This document shows, one piece after another, positions 26,684-34,819 of a stretch of 64,000 nucleotides of DNA; positions within the stretch are counted from its first letter, which is position 1; every line of letters begins with the position of its first letter. This DNA is from RYN-230 sp963770545 (GTDB lineage Bacteria; Actinomycetota; Actinomycetes; Streptosporangiales; Streptosporangiaceae). The notes under the pieces were generated by a model. It did not search any database. It was not told the origin of the DNA and saw only the letters and a program-made list of their open reading frames with translations. The DNA lies in NCBI GenBank assembly GCA_963770545.1, contig CAVYQF010000008.1, forward strand, positions 310,001-374,000, given 5' to 3'. Both the position numbers and the translations under genes were made by a program.

Positions 26684-28010
26684 CTGTGCCTTCAGCCATG
26701 GCCGCCGGCGAGTCCCGTCCGCGGCGGCCAGGGCGGATCAGCACGCGCCAGATGAGCACCCGCAGGTGCCGCACCGCGGCACGCTGACTTGCGCGGCGGA
26801 GCACCCGCCTGACTGCTGGGCCGTTCAGCATCGCCCACTTGAGGTCGCTGGCCCGCTGCCGTGCGCGGCGGTGCGGCTGTCGCTGCCGGACCGGGTACAG
26901 CACCTGGTAGCAGCGGTCGGCCAGGGCCACCGCGGCCTGCACGGCGGCTTCGAGCTGCTCGTCAGCCGACTGTCCGGCTGGCGGGTCGGCTGGGGTGGGG
27001 TGGCCGGCCTCTCCGGCTGGGCGCAGGTCGGCGAGATCACCGACGATGTCGTACTTGGCGTCGCGCAGGCCCGCAAGCAGGATTTCTGCTTGCTCCGCCG
27101 CCCACGCCGCGTGGCTGGGCGGCAGCACCAGCCGGGCGTGGTGCGGGCGGGCGCTCAGGGCACCATGCGCGAGGATCTGCTTGATCTCCCGGGCGTAGAA
27201 CCAGTCAGGCATGGCAGCCGGGAGTGTCTCGTTCATCCGGCGCAAGAATTCGGTATCCGCATATCCGAGCGAGGAATTCCGCCGTCCCCCGGTCACGTCG
27301 CAGCCGCCCGGATCGATGTCCATGGCGGCGGCGAACCGCGTCCACAGCAGGCTCCCTGAAGCCTGCTGCGGCACGGTGACTACATGTACCTGGTCCGGTG
27401 GGATGTGCCGCGACCACATGTCCAGGATGGCCAGGGTGTCGTGAACTCTCCAGAACCAAGACTGGCGGCGCCGGTAATCCGCCCTCTCGGCGGCGATCAC
27501 CGCGTCGAGCCACGCTGCCCATCCGACGGTGCCCCGGCACTTGACGGCCTCCTGCCACTCGGCCGGCAGGAGGGCAGCAAAGTTGCGCACGGTGACAACG
27601 ACATGCACTTCCGCGCGGAGCAGCGAGCACACGGCGCGCTCGGCCTGCTGCGGGCTGGACGCCGCCAGCAGTTCGTTCGAGATGACCGCCCGCTGCGGGA
27701 CACGCAGCGCCTGGCCCGCCAGGACGTCCCACTCGCCGGTCCATGGATCAGCCGGGTCAGAAGCGGGCCTGGGGGTTTCACGTAGGTCGCGGCTGGCCCT
27801 CGAATGGTCGCGGTCGCTGTAGCCCGGCAACTGGAGCCCCTGGGCGGCCAGCCGGGCCCGGTTGGCCCACAGCGCATCCTGCAGGAAGGTCGTGCCGGTC
27901 TTCGGCTCGCCGATGTGCACGTAAATGCGCGGCCCCCCGGTATCGGGAACCCAATTGTCCCGGCCGGTTGTCACCCGGCCTGCATCTAACCTCACGTCTG
28001 ACCTCTGCAT
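26676..28010 (-). CDS. Sulfotransferase-domain protein
   Basis: PAPS-dependent sulfotransferase-like protein of 444 residues. The phosphosulfate loop is YVHIGEPKTGTTFLQDALW near residue 30. VHVVVTVRNFAALLPAEWQE is the 3'-phosphate-binding segment (R in place, D replaced by N). Later features include ILDMWSRHIPPDQVHVVTVP. It resembles the divergent large sulfotransferases of actinomycetes rather than the partial gene at 1-599. The C-terminal ~60 residues are Arg-rich and may be a basic tail. Its 3' end overlaps the helicase stop. The acceptor could be a glycan, lipid or metabolite. Confidence 0.7.
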   Translation of the reverse strand: MQRSDVRLDAGRVTTGRDNWVPDTGGPRIYVHIGEPKTGTTFLQDALWANRARLAAQGLQLPGYSDRDHSRASRDLRETPRPASDPADPWTGEWDVLAGQALRVPQRAVISNELLAASSPQQAERAVCSLLRAEVHVVVTVRNFAALLPAEWQEAVKCRGTVGWAAWLDAVIAAERADYRRRQSWFWRVHDTLAILDMWSRHIPPDQVHVVTVPQQASGSLLWTRFAAAMDIDPGGCDVTGGRRNSSLGYADTEFLRRMNETLPAAMPDWFYAREIKQILAHGALSARPHHARLVLPPSHAAWAAEQAEILLAGLRDAKYDIVGDLADLRPAGEAGHPTPADPPAGQSADEQLEAAVQAAVALADRCYQVLYPVRQRQPHRRARQRASDLKWAMLNGPAVRRVLRRASQRAAVRHLRVLIWRVLIRPGRRGRDSPAAMAEGTVK

Positions 28011-28159
28011 TACTGCAACAGAATCTTATTGGGAGGGTAAAGAAACGCCAATGTTAGCGACCACGGCGGGGCAGTGTGGGCAGAAAACGCCGGCTCAGCG
28101 CTCACCTGCGGAGGACCGGCGGTTGACCTGGGAGGCAGGGCTCAGATTCCGGGTCAGTC

Positions 28160-28410
28160 AGAGGTTTTCGGTGGCGTTCTCAGGCGGCCCTCGGACGACC
28201 CGACCGGCGCCATCATCTGCTGGCCCCAGCCGCCATCCGCCGTGAACCAGAGCCCGACCGGCAGCAGCGCGGCTCCGGTCATGGCCGACAGCAGCGCCGG
28301 CCCTGCTCGGTAGGCGGGCCCGCTCCCCGAAGAAGTTGACCCCGACCCCGTGCTGCGACAAGTCACGGTCGGCCACCAGGCACACCGCGCCGCCGGTCTT
28401 CAGCCACCCG
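28160..28410 (-). pseudogene. Remnant of a phosphatidylinositol-mannoside acyltransferase
   Basis: On the reverse strand two frames together give AVCLVADRDLSQHGVGVNFF, then GERARLP, followed one frame over by AGPALLSAMTGAALLPVGLW, then FTADGGWGQQ. This is the characteristic core of the LPLAT-type acyltransferase that acylates PIM in actinobacteria. The frames switch near 28305. Nothing of the N- or C-terminal parts is visible, and there is no start or ribosome site. I read it as a decayed fragment of about 80 codons. Confidence 0.6.
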
Positions 28411-28504
28411 CACGCGCTTGTTCGCGCCGCTCTTCACCTAGCCCCACCGCGCCAGGGATTTTACTCTGCTACTGACAGCAGATATCCGCTTACGAGGCGA
28501 ATGC

Positions 28505-29362
28505 ATGCCCCCACTCACTTCACGGGTCTGGCGGCGTTACGGCCAGTTACGCATCTATGTCTCCGCGGACAATGACCCGGTCGGCTGGTTCGACCCCCGC
28601 ACCGGCCGGTCCCATCTCAGCAGGCCGGACATGCACGATGGATTCTGGGCGGCGGTCCGCGCCGAATGCCAGCAGTTGTTGCGCGACGGGCAGATTAGCG
28701 AGTCGGCACTCCCTCCTGCGGTCAGCGCCGCTGCGCACTGGGACGACCTGGCCCGCAACGTGCCGGGCGCCTCGGCCAGCGCCCAGGCCCGGGCCTTGCG
28801 CCGCGAGCATCCGCTGCTGACCGGCGCAGCCGCCATGCTTGGCATCCGCACCTCAGCCCAGCAGTTCGCGGCCGGGGCCCGCGGCGAGCGCACCGTCGGC
28901 CGTCAGCTCGACAGATGGGCCGCACGCCACGGCTGGCATGTCCTGCACGCCGTGCCGGTCGGCCAGCGAGGCGCAGACATCGACCATGTCGTGATCGGGC
29001 CGTTCGGGGTAGTGACCGTGAACACCAAGACGACCGGCACGGCGGTCTGGGTCGGCGGATACGGCCTGACCATCGGCGGGAAGTCCGTCGATTACCTCCG
29101 CAAATCGCGGCACGAGGCCGACCGGGCCGGCCGGCTGCTGCGCCGCGCCACCGGCCTGGAGGTGCCCGTCCAGTCAGCGATCGTCTTCGTCGGCGCCCGC
29201 AAGGTGACCGTCCACGGCGGCGGCCCGGCCGGCGTCGCCGTGCTCCCCGCACCCCGGGCGCTGCGCCACTGGTTACTCAGACAGCCGCCTGCGCTGCAGC
29301 CCGATCAGGTGAAGGCCATTTACGAGGCCGCCCGTAGACCTGCGACCTGGCAAACCAGCTAG
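28505..29362 (+). CDS. NERD (nuclease-related) domain protein
   Basis: Probable DNA-processing or defence-associated protein of 285 residues. The NERD core occupies residues ~120-230: AGARGERTVGRQLDRWAARH, then GADIDHVVIGPFGVVTVNTK. The D...(V)NTK arrangement matches the restriction-endonuclease-like D-(E/Q)xK site, although the usual glutamate before xTK is Asn here, so catalysis is uncertain. The N-terminal 110 residues are unique, with a tryptophan-rich start (SRVWRRYGQLRIYVSADN). There is no ribosome site of note before ATG 28505. It begins the accessory stretch with the 673-residue protein and methyltransferase, all on the same strand. Confidence 0.75.
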   Translation: MPPLTSRVWRRYGQLRIYVSADNDPVGWFDPRTGRSHLSRPDMHDGFWAAVRAECQQLLRDGQISESALPPAVSAAAHWDDLARNVPGASASAQARALRREHPLLTGAAAMLGIRTSAQQFAAGARGERTVGRQLDRWAARHGWHVLHAVPVGQRGADIDHVVIGPFGVVTVNTKTTGTAVWVGGYGLTIGGKSVDYLRKSRHEADRAGRLLRRATGLEVPVQSAIVFVGARKVTVHGGGPAGVAVLPAPRALRHWLLRQPPALQPDQVKAIYEAARRPATWQTS

Positions 29363-29801
29363 CCGCGCCACTGGCGCACTCGTGTGTCTAGCCGCATCGC
29401 CGGCGGTCACGATCGGTAGGCGCAGCCCTGGAGCAACACAGCCTTCGCAGGTATTCGACAATTTTCTGCGTCTTTCGCAGTGGCTTCGGCGAACGTCGAC
29501 ATGTGTTGGCCGCGATCATGTCTTCAACGTCCGAGAGCCTCCCAGCAGCCAGGGTCGCAGCGTCGGCTACGTCCGCAGTGCAAGTCCCCACGCACCACAC
29601 TGCAGACAAGTAACCCAAACCCCAGCTCACGGTACGTGCAGCTGCCAACCGACCGCAGGAGGCGCGGTGGCCGTCCGCCCCGGGACGTCGTCTGGCCGTC
29701 GCTCCCTGACCGGTGTCCGGTCAGTTCGCCGGTGCGCCCGCCGGGCGCGCACCGCGGATCTGCCGCGATCATCAAGGCGTCCGCCATGGCAGACTTGTCA
29801 A
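29363..29801. promoter_or_regulatory. Intergenic region before the unknown 673-residue protein
   Basis: A 439-base gap with lower GC than the flanks and no supported gene. An open frame reaches back to 29382, but its codons there lack actinobacterial third-position GC bias. The downstream ATG has no clear ribosome-binding site; AGACTTGTCAAATG precedes it directly, so a leaderless transcript is possible. Confidence 0.4.
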
Positions 29802-31823
29802 ATGACCGGGGAACCCGACGGTGACCTTGCCGCGGCGATTGCGGACGAGCTGGCCGCCTGCCGCCAGCGGGGCATCGAGCGGCTGGACGTTAGCTCGCAC
29901 AATCAGTCTCCTGTACAGACTCCCGTGCTGCAGCGCCTGGCCAGTGAATACGTTACGGGCAGGGAGCTTCATGCGCATGGCCGGATCCCTCAGCTTAAAT
30001 ACCTCTTCCGTGACGCAATCAAAGCCTTCGCCGCCGAAAATGAGGCGGATGCCCAGCTGGTCGGCGATTTGCTTTTTGGCGACTCGCTGAATCGGGTCAC
30101 CAAGAGTGCGGGGGAATTGCTGGACATAGCCCGGAAGAAATCTGGCTACCGAAACGATTTGCTATTCAGGCAGGCCCGGCGTGATGCTTTCGCCGGGTTT
30201 GCCCGTTTCATCCCGTACTTTGTGGAAGAAGTCAAGAGAGGAAGCTCGAAGACTGGGCAGGCTGATCCGGGGACGGTGGGAAGCGTCTCCGTTTTGCCGC
30301 AGCTCCGGGCGAACTCTAACGACAGCGTGCCAGATCCCGAAATCCAGCGCCACGAAGCGACCACAGGCTACGTCGTCAACGGCGAGCACTTCGTTCGCCT
30401 GCTCGCTGAGGCTGCCAACGCAACGATCGTCGGGTTCACGAACGAGAAACTGGCGTCGATGCTGAGGATAGCCCTGGAGCGTAAGCGCGCGGCTCTGGGA
30501 AAACCTGACGCTTGCTGGGATTCCCTCAAGATCGTATTCCTCAGCGACAAGCTGCTCGATCTGGTCAATGACGAGCGCATGCAGTACCCCGATCCAGCGG
30601 ACTCATTGAAACAGCGCCGCCGGGCAGCGGCTCATGGCCTTCGCACCGTCAGCGTTTTCCTGCGCAGCCTGCCGCCCGCACGGTGGACCACCTACGAATC
30701 GCCATACGTGCCCCCGCTGATCGGCACGCTGTTTGAGATGCCAAACGGCCAGCGAACCATCCAGTTGCTCGTCCGGCGGCCACAGCGAGACGCGCCCGAC
30801 CACCTCTACATCCAACTGGAAGATACCGCGGGCCATTACTTCTCGGCCGCATTCGAAGAGATCGTGCACAGCAGCAGTATCGTCAACAAGATCGTTCCAG
30901 TTGGCTTCCCGGTCGCCGAGCGGTTCCGCGCTACTAGCACCCGTTACCGGCAGAACGTGCTCAAGGACGGCTCCCAGGCGACCGGCTGGCTGCCGCTCGT
31001 CCTCGTCGTCACCTGGCGGCTGCGCGGCGGCCGGGCTGAGCCGCTGCTGCAGCTGCGCAGCCAGTTGAATGCCGCCCGGGAACTAAACCGGCTCAGTCAC
31101 CTGTCCGGCCACATCCTGGACGAGGACCTGGTCCCGCCGACGACCGAGTTCGGTCTGGAGGAACCAGCACCGTTCAGCGCCGGCCGCCGGCGCGTCCAGA
31201 TGGAGACCGGCGAGGGGGATCGCGGTGATCTGCGGCCCCTGGGCACCAGTCAGTACCTGCATCCGGACAAGGAGCATCTGTTCTTCTTCGTGTACAGCTG
31301 CGAGTTCCCGGATGCTTTCCAGTTGCCCCGGCAGGCTGAGTTGTACCCGGTCTCGCTGCCTGAACTCCTCTCCATCCGTGAGAATCAGGTGCTGCGCATG
31401 GCCTCGCTGCTTTGCGAGTCTCCTCCCATGCGGGGAAAGGCTCGGGCGGATGCCTTCGAGATCGCTGCTTTAAACCTCATCCTGCACGGCCATGCTGAAG
31501 CCGCCCGGAAGTTGATGGACTTCTCAGCCCAGGGCAGAGCGGGCATGACCCGGATTGCGGCGGAGATCCGCGACTTGGAAGAGCAAACCCGGCAGACATG
31601 GCCGGGATTGGAGCGCGAAGCCGTGGTCATGGGCCTGTCGGGCCTTCAGTACCGCGAGTTCTTCTCGCTTCTGCTACCTTTTTACGCGGGCGTAGGTGTG
31701 CCAGGTGCCTTTGACCATCTCCAGCTGATCAACGGAGACGAAAGTACCCGGCTGGCCGTCGCTCGGCTTGCTGAGCTTTATCACGACGAAAGTGTCATGG
31801 AGTCGATTCCGCTCGAATTGTGA
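29802..31823 (+). CDS. 673-residue protein of unknown function
   Basis: Not assigned to a family I can name with certainty. Residues 1-150 are helical and charged (LAAAIADELAACRQRGIERL, then RIPQLKYLFRDAIKAFAAEN). A linker follows. Residues ~190-290 contain TIVGFTNEKLASMLRIALER and WDSLKIVFLSDKLLDLVND, which I recall as resembling segments attached to signalling or phospholipase-D-like modules in actinobacterial regulators; no HKD motif is visible. Residues ~300-400 include GTLFEMPNGQRTIQLLVRRP and HYFSAAFEEIVHSSSIVNKI. The C-terminal part is helical (LNAARELNRLSHLSGHILDE). There is no signal peptide or membrane helix. The methyltransferase gene follows with overlap or 62 bases spacing, so the two probably act together. 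Overall GC is lower than in neighbouring genes, suggesting transfer. Confidence 0.65.
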   Translation: MTGEPDGDLAAAIADELAACRQRGIERLDVSSHNQSPVQTPVLQRLASEYVTGRELHAHGRIPQLKYLFRDAIKAFAAENEADAQLVGDLLFGDSLNRVTKSAGELLDIARKKSGYRNDLLFRQARRDAFAGFARFIPYFVEEVKRGSSKTGQADPGTVGSVSVLPQLRANSNDSVPDPEIQRHEATTGYVVNGEHFVRLLAEAANATIVGFTNEKLASMLRIALERKRAALGKPDACWDSLKIVFLSDKLLDLVNDERMQYPDPADSLKQRRRAAAHGLRTVSVFLRSLPPARWTTYESPYVPPLIGTLFEMPNGQRTIQLLVRRPQRDAPDHLYIQLEDTAGHYFSAAFEEIVHSSSIVNKIVPVGFPVAERFRATSTRYRQNVLKDGSQATGWLPLVLVVTWRLRGGRAEPLLQLRSQLNAARELNRLSHLSGHILDEDLVPPTTEFGLEEPAPFSAGRRRVQMETGEGDRGDLRPLGTSQYLHPDKEHLFFFVYSCEFPDAFQLPRQAELYPVSLPELLSIRENQVLRMASLLCESPPMRGKARADAFEIAALNLILHGHAEAARKLMDFSAQGRAGMTRIAAEIRDLEEQTRQTWPGLEREAVVMGLSGLQYREFFSLLLPFYAGVGVPGAFDHLQLINGDESTRLAVARLAELYHDESVMESIPLEL

Positions 31824-31885
31824 CTCCGCCGCAATTCTGGTTACCGCTCAAATACTCCCAAGGACTTGTCTCGCGAGGTGGCTGG

Positions 31886-32557
31886 ATGGACGATCGCATG
31901 CACGTGTCGGACTACTTCGACGGCGTGTACTCTCAGCATGACCGCTATTGGTGGCGGGACTCTGGCCGGTACGTGCTGGATCCAGATAAATACGCGTGCT
32001 CGCTGCTGACCCAGCAGACCTTGCGATTGCTCGGGCGCCGTCCAGCCATCGGGCGTGCGCTCGACCTCGGCGCTGGCGAGGGCTCCGACGCGATCCGGCT
32101 CGCGCTCCTCGGATACGAAGTCGACGCGGTGGAGGTAAGCGCGATCGGCGCGAAGAAGATCGAGGCCTTCGCACAGGAGGCGGGCGTCAAAGTGCGCGTC
32201 TTCGCGACTGACATACTCGACTTCACGCCCGACGGGCTGTACGACGTTGTCATTTGCAACGGCGTTCTCCATTATGTCGAGGACAAGACGGCCGTCATCA
32301 CGACCATGCAGCGCGCCACCTGCGAGGGCGGGCTCAACGTGGTCTCCCTGTGGAGCACGTACACCCCGGTCCCGGAATGCCACGAGATCGCTCCGGTCTA
32401 CTGCGATGACGAGGACGGCGTGGTCACCGCCAGTTACCGATCATGGGTAACGGAGTTCATCTACTTCGAGCGGAACAAGGCCGAAACCTCTCACTCTGAC
32501 CTGCCAGCCCACCAGCACAGCCACCTCAAGCTGATCGCCGCGAAGCCCGGAGCTTGA
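31886..32557 (+). CDS. TehB-like class I SAM methyltransferase
   Basis: Small-molecule methyltransferase of 223 residues. MHVSDYFDGVYSQHDRYWW is a TehB/thiopurine-type N-terminus. Motif I is ALDLGAGEGSDAIRLALLGY, motif II VDAVEVSAIGAKKIEAF, the post-I acidic segment VRVFATDILDF, and motif IV LYDVVICNGVLHYVED. ATG 31886 has CGAGGTGG upstream and is preferred. A GTG at 31820 overlapping the previous stop (GTGA) would add 22 residues and couple translation directly. The close link with the unknown protein suggests the pair modifies a metabolite or signal together. Confidence 0.8.
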   Translation: MDDRMHVSDYFDGVYSQHDRYWWRDSGRYVLDPDKYACSLLTQQTLRLLGRRPAIGRALDLGAGEGSDAIRLALLGYEVDAVEVSAIGAKKIEAFAQEAGVKVRVFATDILDFTPDGLYDVVICNGVLHYVEDKTAVITTMQRATCEGGLNVVSLWSTYTPVPECHEIAPVYCDDEDGVVTASYRSWVTEFIYFERNKAETSHSDLPAHQHSHLKLIAAKPGA

Positions 32558-32628
32558 TCAGGAGCCGCTCTGGCCTGGTTTTGGGCGCACACTTACTGAG
32601 TTTTATGAACTTTCGATCCGCTTTCCCC

Positions 32629-32644
32629 AGGCTCGGCTGAGCCT
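32629..32644. terminator. Short hairpin after the methyltransferase
   Basis: AGGCTC-GGCT-GAGCCT forms a 6-bp stem with a 4-base loop, 72 bases after the stop codon. It has no T-tract, so termination is only a suggestion. It marks the likely end of the NERD/unknown/methyltransferase stretch before the next gene pair. Confidence 0.3.
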
Positions 32645-32735
32645 CACCGTTGAACTTCGCATGTCTCCCCTGTGATCTTTGGGTCACCGGCCGCCGGCCA
32701 GCGGTGGCCAGGACCCAGGAAGACAGGTGGAGACG

Positions 32736-33599
32736 ATGACGCAACTCGACGGGACCCGGAACGGGACGCAGCGCGAGCTCTCCGTCCCGGTTGCGGACGG
32801 TCACTGGAGGGTGGGATCGACCAGCCGGGGCAGCCCCGAAGGCCGGTTCCTGGCCAGTGCGGGCAAGGCACTGCACCGGCAGATCAGCGAGCTCAAAGAG
32901 CGCCTGGCGGCTGCGCGGGCCAGGATCAAAGGCGCGGCTGCCGCCTTGGACCATGCCGTGGACCGTGCGGACGAACGGAAGGCCCGCCACCGTGGGGGCG
33001 ACCGGCCGTGGCCCGTGCGGCTGATCATCCCCGTCGCGATCGTGGCCGAGGCACTGACGGCCTTCGTGGCCATGGAGGCCCTCGTTTCCAGCGTGGAGCT
33101 CGCCGAGGGCCTGGCCATCATGGCCGCGCTGGTCGGGGCGGGCACGGCCTGCATGATCGCCAACCGGCGGCTGAACCGGCTCAGGGTGCCGGTCTCGGCC
33201 CGGCTTGTCGAGGGCAGCCTGGTCGCGGTGCTCACCGAGCTCAGGTTCCAGAGCCTGGACCTGCAGAGCGGCACCATCCTGACCGCGGTCGGCGGCGCGG
33301 CACTGGCTGCGCTCATCAGCGCCATCGCCTTGCTGGCTATCGAGGAAGTCGTGGTGGAGACCGACACCAGCGGCGTCTTTGCCAGCCGGCTGCGCGTGTG
33401 GTTCCGGCGGTGGCAACTGACGCGGGCGAGCTCTCGCGTGGCCAGGTACCGGGCCCGGGTGCACGCGGCCGCGGACCAGTTCCAGCAGCATTTTCTCGAC
33501 TTCTTGCTGATGTCCGAGGGGCTGGGCCTGGACCAGGCCCAGCGGCGCGCGGCAGCGCTCAAGAACGCGCTCTTCCCGGCGGAGCGAGGCGACTCGTGA
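32736..33599 (+). CDS. Membrane protein with N-terminal coiled coil, unknown function
   Basis: No known family recognised. Residues ~45-90 form a coiled coil (KALHRQISELKERLAAARAR, then IKGAAAALDHAVDRADERKA). Four hydrophobic segments follow: RLIIPVAIVAEALTAFVAME, LAIMAALVGAGTACMIA, and later GTILTAVGGAALAALISAIA with LLAI. The C-terminal ~80 residues are basic and helical, probably cytoplasmic. The ATG at 32736 has GGTGGAG just upstream. Its stop overlaps the start of the OmpA-like lipoprotein gene by GTGA, so the two form one coupled unit, perhaps an envelope complex. Confidence 0.65.
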   Translation: MTQLDGTRNGTQRELSVPVADGHWRVGSTSRGSPEGRFLASAGKALHRQISELKERLAAARARIKGAAAALDHAVDRADERKARHRGGDRPWPVRLIIPVAIVAEALTAFVAMEALVSSVELAEGLAIMAALVGAGTACMIANRRLNRLRVPVSARLVEGSLVAVLTELRFQSLDLQSGTILTAVGGAALAALISAIALLAIEEVVVETDTSGVFASRLRVWFRRWQLTRASSRVARYRARVHAAADQFQQHFLDFLLMSEGLGLDQAQRRAAALKNALFPAERGDS

Positions 33600-34780
33600 A
33601 GCGCTCGCTGATCGTGACGGCCGGCGCCGCGCTGCTGCTGACCGGCTGCACGTCACTGACTCAGGTGATCAGCATGCAGGCCCATCACGTCACGAAGTGT
33701 GGCCGCTCGCGCGGGATCGTGCTGATCGTCGGGGCGCACCGCGATGTACCCGCGCCGTCTCTGGATCCGCGAGTGGCCTGCCAGGTGGCGGCCGCGGTGT
33801 CGGCCGGAAGGCTGGTCCTCCTCGTCGAGGCCACGGGCCAGCCGGTAATGGTCAGGCCAGCGCTGCTGAGCGTGCAGGGCGGCACGCTCGCGCAGCAAGG
33901 GTCACCCCGGGCGGAGCAAGACGTGGCCCGGGTGAGCAAGGCCGTCGCCGGCCTGCGGCCGCAGTCTCCCGGGGTGGATGATCTCGCTGCCCTGTCGGTG
34001 GCCGCGGACGCGGCCCGCAGCGCTGGAGCGCCGCACGCCGAACTCGTGCTCCTCGATTCGGGCCTGGACGATCGCGGCGCCCTGAATTTCACCGTGCCTG
34101 GCGTGGTGTCAGCCGACCCGGCCGAGGTGGCTCACCAGCTCCGCGCGGACAGCAACGAACCTGACCTGCGCGGATTCACGGTCGAACTGGTCGGTATTGG
34201 CTATACGTCGCTCCCGCAGCCGCCGCTGGCCGACAAATGGCGGAGCAACGTCACCCGGATCTGGCTGGCCGTCGTCAGATCTGGTGGAGCGCGGGCGGAC
34301 ACCATCCCGCAGCCAGCCCAGGGCCCGTCCGTCCGGACCAGCGAGCCGGTGACACTGATCCCGGTACCGCCTGATCAGCCAGTGAAGCCGGCGCCACGGG
34401 CACAGATCGTGTTCACGGGTGAATCACCGGTCCGGTTCGAGCCCAACACCACGACCTTCGCCGACCCGGCCGCCGCGACCCGGGCCCTGGTCCCGCTGGC
34501 CCGGTGGCTGCACGCCAATCCGGCCCGGCATGCCTCGCTGGTCGGCACGACGGCCGATGTCGGGCCTATGTCCGGACAGGTCACCCTGGCCCGCAAGCGG
34601 GCGGCCCGGGTCCGCGGGGAGCTAGTGGCGCTGGGTGCTTCGCCCCGGCAGATTTCATGGCGCGGGGCTGGCAGCGACTTCCCCCAGTTCATCCGCGACC
34701 GGAACGCGGCCGGAATCTTGCTGGCCGGCCCGGCCACGCTCAACCGCTCGGTCCGCATCACGCTGGTGCAGCGTCCTTAA
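33596..34780 (+). CDS. Lipoprotein with C-terminal OmpA-like domain
   Basis: Exported, lipid-anchored envelope protein of 394 residues. The N-terminus KRSLIVTAGAALLLTGCTSL contains the lipobox LLTGC, giving lipidation at Cys19. Residues ~40-230 have a von-Willebrand-like alternation of strands and helices (IVLIVGAHRDV, LVLLVEATGQ, ELVLLDSGLDDRG). Residues ~275-394 resemble an OmpA/MotB domain, the peptidoglycan-binding fold: PVRFEPNTTTFADPAAATRA, LARKRAARVRGELVALGAS, NRSVRITLV. The GTG overlaps the stop of the membrane protein gene. A cell-wall-tethered role with its partner is likely. Confidence 0.75.
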   Translation: MKRSLIVTAGAALLLTGCTSLTQVISMQAHHVTKCGRSRGIVLIVGAHRDVPAPSLDPRVACQVAAAVSAGRLVLLVEATGQPVMVRPALLSVQGGTLAQQGSPRAEQDVARVSKAVAGLRPQSPGVDDLAALSVAADAARSAGAPHAELVLLDSGLDDRGALNFTVPGVVSADPAEVAHQLRADSNEPDLRGFTVELVGIGYTSLPQPPLADKWRSNVTRIWLAVVRSGGARADTIPQPAQGPSVRTSEPVTLIPVPPDQPVKPAPRAQIVFTGESPVRFEPNTTTFADPAAATRALVPLARWLHANPARHASLVGTTADVGPMSGQVTLARKRAARVRGELVALGASPRQISWRGAGSDFPQFIRDRNAAGILLAGPATLNRSVRITLVQRP

Positions 34781-34819
34781 CCGGCGATTCCCGTCCCCAC
34801 GGGTCTCTATAGTCGGCTC

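Noticed and set aside
29382..29801. Upstream extension of the 673-residue protein
   Set aside because: The extra 140 codons lack codon bias and a ribosome site; the domain starts at 29802.
32672..33595. Upstream extension of the OmpA-like lipoprotein
   Set aside because: It overlaps the coiled-coil membrane gene in another frame and would bury the lipobox.
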